From Endomychus coccineus (Eukaryota; Arthropoda; Insecta; Coleoptera; Endomychidae): DNA of 64,000 nt. Below are positions 1-9,517 of the stretch, piece by piece (the stretch's first letter is position 1; every line of letters starts with the position of its first letter). Location: positions 153,479,962-153,543,961 of the forward strand of contig OY294067.1 of the NCBI GenBank assembly GCA_958510875.1. Direction: 5' to 3'. A program made the translations under genes and the position numbers. The notes beneath the pieces are model-generated. The model saw only the letters and a list, made by a program, of their open reading frames with translations. It was not told where the DNA came from and did not search any database.

Positions 1-1608
1 AAAAAATTAAAAGTCTATCATGCACAATATGACAAACCTTTCATATTAAGAACAGATGCTTCTAAACAAAGATTCAGTGGTGTTTTATTACAAAAACAAA
101 ATAATGAAGAAGTGCCTATAAGTTTTGTGTCAAGAATGACAAAAGTTCATGAAAAAAATTACAGCGTTACTGAATTAGAATTAGCAAGTATAGTTTTTTG
201 TGTAAAGAAATTAAGATTTTATTTGTTAGGGAATAAAGTAAGGGTAGAAACTGATCATAGTGCATTAACAAGTATATTTAAAAACAAGTTTGTAAACAGT
301 AGGATTCAAAGATGGATTTTGTTATTGCAGGAATATGATTTTGAAATAAAACATATTCCAGGAAAATTAAATATAATAGCTGATACTTTAACAAGAGAAG
401 AGGGGAATTTAAAAATTGATAAAAGGAAATATAAAGTAGGAGCAAATATTTTATTAGAAGTAAGGGGTTTATTTTCATTAGAGAGCATTAAAAACAATCA
501 AAGTACTTTATCAGAGAAGGATAAAAAGAAATGTAAAATCAAAGAGGGAGTTTATTTACAAGATATAGGTAGGAAAGAATTATACAGAATAAATCAAGAC
601 CTAACTTTAAAAATTTTAAATCATTTACATAGTGAATTCAACCACATAGGAGCAAGGAAAATGTGGCTCATATTCAGAGAAAATTATATAGGTAAAGGAG
701 ATTACCAAATTGCAAAAGAAATCACAAAGAAATGTGACATATGTCAAAGAGCAAAGCCTAAAAATATAATTAACCACAATTTAGCAAAGAGTATTATAGT
801 AAAGGAATGTTTAGAAATAGTAGCAATAGATTTTTTAAGTGAGTTAATAGTAACAGAAAAAGGAAATAGACATATTTTGGTTGTAGTAGATTTATTTTCT
901 AAATATATAAAATTATATGCTTGCAAAACGACAAAATGTAGAGAAGTAATGCATAAGTTAGAAAACTATTTTGAAGAAATTGGTAGGCCAAGAAAGTTAA
1001 TTACAGATAACGCAACATATTTCAAAAACATACGTTTCAAGTATTTTTGCAAAAGGAATTTAATTTTTCATCAATTAACAAGCATCAGACATCCTCAATC
1101 CAATCCATCAGAGCGATATATACAGGAAGTAATAAAATATCTGAGAATATCTTGTGAGGATAAACATCGTCAATGGGATGAATCAATATCCAGAGTAGAA
1201 AAATGTTTAAATCATTGTCCAAATACTACAACAGAGAAAACACCTGTATTAATAATGAAAGGCGAAGAACCAGATAGAAAATGGTTAGATGAAAATTCAG
1301 TAGAGCGAAATGAAATTTTGAAAGATATCAGTAATAGGTTAGAAAGAAATGCAAGAAAATATATGAATAGGGAAATGAGAAAAAGAGGAAGGTTAATTAA
1401 ATTTGAAATAGGTGAATTAGTAATAGTAAGAGCAATGAGAGTAACTAATAATAAAAAGAATATATGTGGAAAATTATGTTTTGCTTTTGAAGGTCCGTAT
1501 GTAGTCATGAATGAAAATGCTGAAAATAGTTATGAATTAATAAATCCTGAAAACGGAAAGATAAGGGGAATATTTAATATTGATCAAATATACAAGTATA
1601 ATTATTAA
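1..1608 (+). CDS. Ty3/mdg4 (gypsy) pol, 3' part: RNase H and integrase
   Basis: The frame is open from the first base of the window, so the gene is cut by the window edge. The start contains the RNase H motif TDASKQRFSGVLLQ, followed by NYSVTELE and TDHSALTSIF, all typical of Ty3 RNase H. Next comes an HHCC zinc module (HLHSEFNH...CDICQRAK) and a DDE integrase core: D in AIDFLSE, D in ITDNATYF and E in HPQSNPSERY. No internal stop is seen over 535 codons. The stop at 1606-1608 is followed within 90 bases by a polypurine tract, as expected for the 3' end of an LTR element. No chromodomain or env frame follows. Codon use is very AT-rich. Function: cDNA synthesis and insertion of the element. 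Confidence 0.9.
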   Translation, partial: KKLKVYHAQYDKPFILRTDASKQRFSGVLLQKQNNEEVPISFVSRMTKVHEKNYSVTELELASIVFCVKKLRFYLLGNKVRVETDHSALTSIFKNKFVNSRIQRWILLLQEYDFEIKHIPGKLNIIADTLTREEGNLKIDKRKYKVGANILLEVRGLFSLESIKNNQSTLSEKDKKKCKIKEGVYLQDIGRKELYRINQDLTLKILNHLHSEFNHIGARKMWLIFRENYIGKGDYQIAKEITKKCDICQRAKPKNIINHNLAKSIIVKECLEIVAIDFLSELIVTEKGNRHILVVVDLFSKYIKLYACKTTKCREVMHKLENYFEEIGRPRKLITDNATYFKNIRFKYFCKRNLIFHQLTSIRHPQSNPSERYIQEVIKYLRISCEDKHRQWDESISRVEKCLNHCPNTTTEKTPVLIMKGEEPDRKWLDENSVERNEILKDISNRLERNARKYMNREMRKRGRLIKFEIGELVIVRAMRVTNNKKNICGKLCFAFEGPYVVMNENAENSYELINPENGKIRGIFNIDQIYKYNY

Positions 1609-1687
1609 TAAATTTAGTTCATGAAAATAAAATCAAAAGATAAATAAATTTTAAATATTAATGTGATTAAAATGTTAAAATTGATTT

Positions 1688-1694
1688 AGGGGAA
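1688..1694 (+). other. polypurine tract of the gypsy element
   Basis: AGGGGAA lies just before TTTGTTATG. The second Ty3 element of the window ends in the same way (AAGGGGGAA then TTTGTAACG at 61603), so this is the likely plus-strand primer site and marks the start of the LTR at about 1697. Confidence 0.5.
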
Positions 1695-1696
1695 TT

Positions 1697-2851
1697 TGTT
1701 ATGATTTCATTTCATAGACAATAAAAATTTAAAAATAATAACTTACCGAACTATGAAAATCAGAAAAGATTAAAAAAAAAAATATTTTATGGAATTAAAA
1801 ACAATAATAAAAGCTAAATAATAGTTAGGATATTAATATTAACAATGTAAAACATAATAAACAACGATGTAATAGTATAAGATGTGATAAACAAGAACTT
1901 CAGTGAAAGTGAAGAAACGTTCAGTGTAACGAAATCATAAATCATAAGTAAAATGATTACAAAACTATCATGAGATAGTACAAAACATTGAATAATGTTA
2001 TAGATGTAAGTTAGGATTAGTAAATTTGAGTTTGCCATTACATCTGTAGACTGAAAGTACTACTGCAACTCACCAAAATTTTATAACCTATAATAACCTC
2101 CAATTGAACGAAAGTGTTCCAAACTTCGATAGGTTCAAAGAAACCAAAGTTAATAAGTTTTATTAAAAGTCAACGATTATTCCATGTATCTGAATCCAGT
2201 AAAAAGGCTGTAATAACCTTCAATTAAGAAGAAGTCTCCAACGATTGCCAATCATCAATAATTTCAATAAATCATCGAAAAGTTTCATGTTTTATCTAAA
2301 AGGATAAACAAAGTATTATCAACAGTTCCTGAGTCTCAAGAAGAAGTAATCCAAATTAGTTACCTGTGATTATTGTGAAAAAGCATAGTATTGTGTAAAA
2401 GTGAATCATCCACGAAATTATAAAAGAATTAAATCGAAAATTGCCAACATAGTTAAACACACTTTTGGATATAAACTAAAAGTAAGTTTGTTTATTATAT
2501 TTCCATTGTAGTGTTATTTGTAAATCTGAAAGAAAGATTGTCGTTTGTAATTTTGTAAACAACTATTAATATTGAATAGTTTTGAGGTTAAAGCTAGTTC
2601 TATGCTTAGAACATAAAATAAAATTGTAAATTAGAAACCCGAGATAAATAGAGTCATAGAGATTTAAATATAGAAACTTTTTAACATTCAAAGAATATTG
2701 TGTTTAATTCCATAAAATAAAATAATATAAAAAAAAAGAAAAGGATCATTATTATTCAAAATAAACAAAATAAAAAGCTAGCCGGAAGCATTAATAATAA
2801 TTCATAATCAATAAATTAAAAGAAACTAAAAAAGAAGTTTTTTAGTAATAA
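1697..2851 (+). repeat. putative LTR of the gypsy element (AT-rich, no gene)
   Basis: The stretch starts with TGTTATG right after the polypurine tract and ends just before a primer-binding-like sequence at 2852. It has no credible coding frame. The length, about 1.15 kb, is close to the 1.28-kb LTR of the other Ty3 element here. No second copy is present in the window, so the end point is inferred only from the primer-site resemblance. Confidence 0.4.
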
Positions 2852-2871
2852 TTGTCACCACAACGTGGGGC
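2852..2871 (+). other. primer-binding-like site (tRNA-Lys type)
   Basis: TTGTCACCACAACGTGGGGC resembles the tRNA-Lys-type primer-binding sites of retroelements (core CAACGTGGGGC). A primer site normally follows a 5' LTR, so its place here suggests that a second, head-to-tail element copy began here and was lost or replaced by the Penelope block. Confidence 0.35.
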
Positions 2872-2896
2872 AAAATAAACTCATAAGAGTTTTAGT

Positions 2897-2898
<2 letters not shown>

Positions 2899-2992
<94 letters not shown>
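2899..2992. repeat. (AT)n microsatellite, left border of the PLE block
   Basis: About 94 bp of uninterrupted AT dinucleotides. The 3' end of the inverted Penelope copy starts at the next base. Long tyrosine-isoleucine reading frames through it are meaningless. Confidence 0.95.
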
Positions 2993-2995
<3 letters not shown>

Positions 2996-3086
2996 TCTTC
3001 TTAGGTTCTCGCGGACGTAATGTGTAGAACTGGATTCTCGGGTATTGATCCGCGTTGTGTGGTTTCGGTCCTCAAAAGGACCAATT

Positions 3087-3128
3087 TCACGACGTTTCGG
3101 CAAAGTCGCATTTGCCATCTTCAGGTGA
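3087..3128 (-). ncRNA. hammerhead ribozyme core, inverted copy
   Basis: Same core as in the plus-strand copies: TCAC, CTGAAGA, stem GGCAAA/TTTGCC, GAAA, ACGTC, GTGA. All positions are unchanged, so the ribozyme survived in a copy whose protein is broken. Confidence 0.75.
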
Positions 3129-3130
3129 TT

Positions 3131-3192
3131 CGACCGTAGAGTCTGGAATCTCTAGGCGAACTGACGCTTACTTGGAGGGACAGGTATTTATA
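3131..3192 (-). promoter_or_regulatory. PLE core promoter, inverted copy
   Basis: On the minus strand TATAAATA (3192-3185), TCAGTT with the start A at 3162, and GGTCG (3135-3131) are spaced as in the other copies. Here it sits at the 3' end of the copy and points outward, towards the (AT)n array. Confidence 0.55.
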
Positions 3193-3225
3193 TCCCCCGT
3201 TATGTTTGACCTTTGGACTTTCGAA

Positions 3226-5142
3226 CTATTTCACGCTTGGTTGATTTCTACGTGTTTGGCTCCGAGTGACACGTTTGGATGACGTCATTGCGACGCTGGA
3301 ATCAGCCGGAAAGTTTCCGTGACCTGTTGCACGTGCACTGGATATCACGTTCTCTCTTGTTTTTGGTTTTATCTTCCGACTTTCTAAAGCGGGTTTCCAT
3401 GTTGCTGGTAATCTTAGTCCGTCATCTCGTTTGTTAAGACTATGTGGACGTTTCTCGATCTCTATTGCCTCCCTGGTTATTCTGGTGTAGAAGTGTTCAA
3501 TGTTGGCTAGAGTCTTTGTGCCGCTAAAGTTGATCATATGGCCAGTACTTCTTACATGTTCAGCTAGTGAAGACGTGGTTTCGTTTTTCGACACAGCGTT
3601 TGCATGTTCAGTCTTTCGCACATCAATGCGTCTGTTGGTCTGCCCGATGTATGTCTTTTCACAATTACCACATGGCACCTCGTACACTCCTTGGCATTCT
3701 AGAGGAATTCTGTCTTTTGGATTCCGAAGAACATTTTTGATTTTCCTATCTGTTGTGAAGGTTGTTTTGATATCATGACGGCTCAGTATTTTGCAGATTT
3801 TGTCAGTTGTGCCTTTTATGTAAGGTAGAAAAGCGTTTCCCACTGGTTGATCTTCATTGTTGACATCCTTCTCATTTTTGCGTTGAGAGTTATGAATCTG
3901 TTTTCTTGAATAGCCATTCATCCTAAGGGCTGTTCGGATGGTTTCCATTTCTCCATCGAAGTTCTTCGCATCAGCGAGACGTTTTGACCTTGTCATGAGG
4001 GTATTTACGACTGATTGTAGCTGGGATGGATGGTGATGCGAGTTACTATTCAAATATCGGTTCGTGTGGGTCTTTTTTCTGAATACTGTATGTCCCAAAC
4101 TGCCGTCAGTTTTCTTTGTTACCAAAACATCTAGAAATGGTAATTGGTTGTTCTATTCGGCTTCTATTGTGAATTTTATCCGATCATGGATTCCATTCAG
4201 GTGATCGAGAAACCCTCTTAGTTGTCCTTCTCCATGTGGCCAAATAACGAAAATATCATCTACATATCTGAGCCAAAGTTTGGGTTTTAGTTGCGCTGTG
4301 TTAAGAGCTTTAATTTCAAAATCCTCCATGAAAAGATTTGCGATCACTGGTGAGATTGGTGATCCCATCGGTGCTCCTTCGATTTGCCTATATCGCTGTC
4401 CCTCGTACATAAAGTAAGTATTGGCTACACAGTGTTTGGCCAAGTCAATAATGTATCCTTCCGGTTTGTATTTATGTTGGATGATCTCTAGGGCTTCGTT
4501 TATGGGTACTTGTGTGAACAAGGATGCTACGTCGAAGCTTACTAATATGTCGTCAGGTCCTACTATTTGCATATCTAGAAGTTCGATAAAGTGTTCCGCG
4601 TTCCTCACGTACGATGATGCTGTCTCAACGTGCGGTTGTAACTTCTTGGCTAGGAATCTTGCTAATGCATGTGATGGTGAGCCGATAGAGCTTACTATTG
4701 GTCTCAGAGGTACTGCTGCCTTGTGTATTTTTGGGAGACCATACAGTTTCGGACATCTGGATGATTTTTCTCTTGGAATGAGATGTAACTGTAACTTAGG
4801 GTCGATAGGAGATGCCTTGATTTTCGCTTTCGTTGTTTTCTCTAGATATGTAGTGGGATCAGACCTAATCTTCTTGTAAGTCGGATCGTCCAATAGCGCA
4901 GCCATCTTGGTTCTGTAGTCATTTGTGTTCATGACAACGGTTGAATTTCCTTTATCTGCTGGTAGGATGATGATGCTTTCGTTCTCTCGAAGAGCTTTCA
5001 GTGCTAGGAACTCGTCGTGTGAAATGTTCCTTTTTGGTGGCTTCGAGGTTCGTAGAATACGCGACACATCTTGGCGAATAATCTCTGCTTCACTTTTATC
5101 CTGCAGCGAAGTTATAGCAGATTCCACGTTGCAAATGATGTC
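3226..5142 (-). pseudogene. Penelope-like RT/GIY-YIG protein, inverted copy, 5' truncated
   Basis: Read on the minus strand, the copy begins at the codons for DIICNVES, about residue 226 of the intact 863-aa protein. It runs through the RT domain, including the YVDDIFVIW catalytic motif, to the GIY-YIG endonuclease and the terminal NQPSVK. One nonsense codon lies at 4153-4155, just after the RT palm, so the protein is split. The upstream plus-strand copy joins it head to head at 5141-5142. The minus frame that seems to extend to 5484 is only the antisense of that neighbour. Confidence 0.88.
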
Positions 5143-6679
5143 ATCCAGATGTCCGAAACTGTATGGTCTCCCAAAAATACACAAGGCAGCAGTACCTCTG
5201 AGACCAATAGTAAGCTCTATCGGCTCACCATCACATGCATTAGCAAGATTCCTATCCAAGAAGTTACAACCGCACGTTGAGACAGCATCATCGTACGTGA
5301 GGAACGCGGAACACTTTATCGAACTTCTAGATATGCAAATAGTAGGACCTGACGACATATTAGTAAGCTTCGACGTAGCATCCTTGTTCACACAAGTACC
5401 CATAAACGAAGCCCTAGAGATCATCCAACATAAATACAAACCGGAAGGATACATTATTGACTTGGCCAAACACTGTGTAGCCAATACTTACTTTATGTAC
5501 GAGGAACAGCGATATAGGCAAATCGAAAGAGCACCGATGGGATCACCAATCTCACCAGTGATCGCAAATCTTTTCATGGAGGATTTTGAAATTAAAGCTC
5601 TTAACACAGCGCAACTAAAACCCAAACTTTGGCTCAGATATGTAGATGATATTTTCGTTATTTGGCCACATGGAGAAGGACAACTAAGAGGGTTTCTCGA
5701 TCACCTGAATGGAATCCATGATCGGATAAAATTCACAATAGAAGCCGAAGAGAACAACCAATTACCATTTCTAGATGTTTTGGTAACAAAGAAATCTGAC
5801 GGCAGTTTGGGACATACAGTATTCAGAAAAAAGACCCACACGAACCGATATTTGAATAGTAACTCGCATCTCCATCCATCCCAGCTACAATCAGTCGTAA
5901 ATACCCTCATGACAAGGTCAAAACGTCTCGCTGATGCGAAGAACTTCGATGGAGAAATGGAAACCATCCGAACAGCCCTTAGGATGAATGGCTATTCAAG
6001 AAAACAGATTCATAACTCTCAACGCAAAAATGAGAAGGATGTCAACAATGAAGATCAACCAGTGGGAAACGCTTTTCTACCTTACATAAAAGGCACAACT
6101 GACAAAATCTGCAAAATACTGAGCCGTCATGATATCAAAACAACCTTCACAACAGATAGGAAAATCAAAAATGTTCTTCGGAATCCAAAAGACAGAATTC
6201 CTCTAGAATGCCAAGGAGTGTACGAGGTGCCATGTGGTAATTGTGAAAAGACATACATCGGGCAGACCAACAGACGCATTGATGTGCGAAAGACTGAACA
6301 TGCAAACGCTGTGTCGAAAAACGAAACCACGTCTTCACTAGCTGAACATGTAAGAAGTACTGGCCATATGATCAACTTTAGCGGCACAAAGACTCTAGCC
6401 AACATTGAACACTTCTACACCAAAATAACCAGGGAGGCAATAGAGATCGAGAAACGTCCACATAGTCTTAACAAACGAGATGACGGACTAAGATTACCAG
6501 CAACATGGAAACCCGCTTTAGAAAGTCGGAAGATAAAACCAAAAACAAGAGAGAACGTGATATCCAGTGCACGTGCAACAGGTCACGGAAACTTTCCGGC
6601 TGATTCCAGCGTCGCAATGACGTCATCCAAACGTGTCACTCGGAGCCAAACACGTAGAAATCAACCAAGCGTGAAATAG
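5141..6679 (+). pseudogene. Penelope-like RT/GIY-YIG protein, 5'-truncated plus copy
   Basis: The copy starts at the codons for SSRCPKLYGLPKIHK, about residue 354 of the intact protein, so the N-terminal region and the first RT motifs are missing. From there the frame is open to the normal stop, with RT motifs APMGSP and YVDDIFVIW and the GIY-YIG domain (GVYEVPCGNC...TYIGQT). The bases TC at 5141-5142 fit both this copy and the inverted one. It has no start codon of its own. Its 3' end runs straight into the next unit. Confidence 0.88.
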
Positions 6680-6712
6680 TTCGAAAGTCCAAAGGTCAAA
6701 CATAACGGGGGA

Positions 6713-6774
6713 TATAAATACCTGTCCCTCCAAGTAAGCGTCAGTTCGCCTAGATTTTCCAGACTCTACGGTCG
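6713..6774 (+). promoter_or_regulatory. PLE core promoter: TATA, initiator and DPE
   Basis: TATAAATA is at 6713-6720. The arthropod initiator TCAGTT is at 6741-6746, giving a start A at 6743, 30 bases after the first TATA base. GGTCG at 6770-6774 falls at +28 to +32 and fits the DPE consensus RGWYV. It would drive the copy that follows and places the ribozyme in the 5' leader. The match is by eye; no expression evidence exists here. Confidence 0.6.
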
Positions 6775-6776
6775 AA

Positions 6777-6818
6777 TCACCTGAAGATGGCAAATGCGAC
6801 TTTGCCGAAACGTCGTGA
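6777..6818 (+). ncRNA. hammerhead ribozyme core of the PLE (before copy 2)
   Basis: Order of parts: TCAC (6777), core CTGAAGA (6781-6787), stem II GGCAAA/TTTGCC (6789-6794 and 6801-6806) with a 6-base loop, GAAA (6807-6810), then CGTC with the cleavage triplet GTC ending at 6814, and GTGA (6815-6818) pairing with the first TCAC as stem I. Stem III is minimal, with self-complementary ACGT, as described for PLE hammerheads that may act as dimers. The core has CTGAAGA where the textbook form is CTGATGA. Hammerheads in Penelope-like elements are established knowledge; activity of this one is inferred. Confidence 0.75.
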
Positions 6819-9378
6819 AATTGGTCCTTTTGAGGACCGAAACCACACAACGCGGATCAATACCCGAGAATCCAGTTCTACACATTACGTCCGCGAGAAC
6901 CTAAGAAGAAACATAATTAACCTCTACGGGGAGGAGGTTTTCCATCAAACAAGAAGTTTCGAGAAGTTGAGAACAAAGAGATCGAAACTTTTGTGCGACC
7001 TTACCTTTCTACGCCGCTGCCGGGACCAGAAGATTATTCCAACCTGTATGAAACTTTCGTATCACACAAAGACAACTAGTACGAAGAACATCTTGAGAAG
7101 AACGAGTTTTGCACTGCTTCGAGATGCCATTCACCAAACAAGAAGAATTCTGGATGATACTGACAGCAAGCTACTACGTGTTCACCTCTATCTCAGCAAT
7201 GAAATCAATCCTCTACTTTGGGAAAGAATTGACCAGCTTGCCGAGTTCAGAGCAGAGAAAAACACTGAAATAACTATAGAGAAACAGAAGAAGAAGTTCA
7301 ATCATCTGAAAGACACCCAGAAACCTGAGGGAGACAGCACAAACATAGACCCTGTCAAAGTTGTCCATAACTTATCCGACCATTCTTTGAATAAGGCCTC
7401 CATGGATGTCCTTGCTAAAGGTTTTAACTTCGCTATTGCACCGGCACGCATTCCATTGGAAGACATCATTTGCAACGTGGAATCTGCTATAACTTCGCTG
7501 CAGGATAAAAGTGAAGCAGAGATTATTCGCCAAGATGTGTCGCGTATTCTACGAACCTCGAAGCCACCAAAAAGGAACATTTCACACGACGAGTTCCTAG
7601 CACTGAAAGCTCTTCGAGAGAACGAAAGCATCATCATCCTACCAGCAGATAAAGGAAATGCAACCGTTGTCATGAACACAAATGACTACAGAACCAAGAT
7701 GGCTGCGCTATTGGACGATCCGACTTACAAGAAGATTAGGTCTGATCCCACTACATATCTAGAGAAAACAACGAAAGCGAAAATCAAGGCATCTCCTATC
7801 GACCCTAAGTTACAGTTACATCTCATTCCAAGAGAAAAATCATCCAGATGTCCGAAACTGTATGGTCTCCCAAAAATACACAAGGCAGCAGTACCTCTGA
7901 GACCAATAGTAAGCTCTATCGGCTCACCATCACATGCATTAGCAAGATTCCTAGCCAAGAAGTTACAACCGCACGTTGAGACAGCATCATCGTACGTGAG
8001 GAACGCGGAACACTTTATCGAACTTCTAGATATGCAAATAGTATGACCTGACGACATATTAGTAAGCTTCGACGTAGCATCCTTGTTCACACAAGTACCC
8101 ATAAACGAAGCCCTAGAGATCATCCAACATAAATACAAACCGGAAGGATACATTATTGACTTGGCCAAACACTGTGTAGCCAATACTTACTTTATGTACG
8201 AGGGACAGCGATATAGGCAAATCGAAGGAGCACCGGTGGGATCACCAATCTCACCAGTGATCGCAAATCTTTTCATGGAGGATTTCGAAATTAAAGCTCT
8301 TAATACAGCGCAACTAAAACCCAAACTTTGGCTCAGATATGTAGATGATATTTTCGTTATTTGGCCACATGGAGAAGGACAACTAAGAGGGTTTCTCGAT
8401 CACCTGAATGGAATCCATGATCGGATAAAATTCACAATAGAAGCCGAAGAGAACAACCAATTACCATTTCTAGATGTTTTGGTAACAAAGAAAACTGACG
8501 GCAGTTTGGGACATACAGTATTCACAAAAAAGACCCACACGAACCGATAGTTGAATAGTAACTCGCATCACCATCCATCCCAGCTACAATCAGTCGTAAA
8601 TACCCTCATGACAAGGTCAAAACGTCTCGCTGATGCGAAGAACTTCGATGGAGAAATGGAAACCATCCGAACAGCCCTTAGGATGAATGGCTATTCAAGA
8701 AAACAGATTCATAACTCTCAACGCAAAAATGAGAAGGATGTCAACAATGAAGATCAACCAGTGGGAAACGCTTTTCTACCTTACATAAAAGACACAACTG
8801 ACAAAATCTGCAAAATACTGAGCCGTCATGATATCAAAACAACCTTCACAACAGATAGGAAAATCAAAAATGTTCTTCGGAATCCAAAAGACAGAATTCC
8901 TCTAGAATGCCAAGGAGTGTACGAGGTGCCATGTGGTAATTGTGAAAAGACATAAATCGGGCAGACCAACAGACGCATTGATGTGCGAAAGACTGAACAT
9001 GCAAACGCTGTGTCGAAAAACGAAACCACGTCTTCACTAGCTGAACATGTAAGAAGTACTGGCCATATGATCAACTTTAGCGGCACAAAGACTCTAGCCA
9101 ACATTGAACACTTCTACACCAGAATAACCAGGGAGGCAATAGAGATCGAGAAACGTCCACATAGTCTTAACAAACGAGATGACGGACTAAGATTACCAGC
9201 AACATGGAAACCCGCTTTAGAAAGTCGGAAGATAAAACCAAAAACAAGAGAGAACGTGATATCCAGTGCACGTGCAACAGGTCACGGAAACTTTCCGGCT
9301 GATTCCAGCGTCGCAATGACGTCATCCGAACGTGTCACTCGGAGCCAAACACGTAGAAATCAACCAAGCGTGAAATAG
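6787..9378 (+). pseudogene. Penelope-like RT/GIY-YIG protein, full-length copy with three stops
   Basis: Colinear with the intact next copy over all 863 codons, but with three nonsense codons: TGA at 8044-8046 (before RT motif A), TAG at 8548-8550 and TAA at 8953-8955. The last hits the tyrosine of the YIG part of GIY-YIG. Each is a single-base difference from copy 3. RT motif APVGSP also differs from APMGSP in the others. The ATG at 6787 lies inside the hammerhead core. The copy is probably dead for protein but keeps promoter and ribozyme. Confidence 0.9.
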
Positions 9379-9411
9379 TTCGAAAGTCCAAAGGTCAAAC
9401 ATAACGGGGGA

Positions 9412-9473
9412 TATAAATACCTGTCCCTCCAAGTAAGCGTCAGTTCGCCTAGATTTTCCAGACTCTACGGTCG
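9412..9473 (+). promoter_or_regulatory. PLE core promoter before the intact copy
   Basis: TATAAATA at 9412-9419, TCAGTT initiator with start A at 9442, and GGTCG at 9469-9473. Sequence and spacing equal the previous unit. It is the likely promoter of the intact frame at 9486. It physically lies in the 3' region of copy 2, as expected for a pseudo-LTR arrangement. Confidence 0.6.
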
Positions 9474-9475
9474 AA

Positions 9476-9517
9476 TCACCTGAAGATGGCAAATGCGACT
9501 TTGCCGAAACGTCGTGA
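9476..9517 (+). ncRNA. hammerhead ribozyme core before the intact copy
   Basis: Same core as at 6777, with the predicted cleavage after C9513. The start codon of the long frame (9486) is the last base of CTGAAGA plus TG, so cleavage would remove it from the downstream RNA. The next in-frame ATG is at 9747. Confidence 0.75.

Noticed and set aside
1609..2851. Possible env gene downstream of the first gypsy pol
   Set aside because: No frame above 80 codons and no signal peptide or membrane segment.
2855..3118. Long tyrosine-isoleucine reading frames, also at 12175-12512
   Set aside because: They are translations of (AT)n microsatellites.
4421..8183. Long frames on the strand opposite to each PLE copy (proteins starting MATQCLAKS, MFMTTV, MLARVFV, MCGFGPQ)
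   Set aside because: They are exact antisense shadows of the RT/GIY-YIG frames and recur wherever the PLE occurs.
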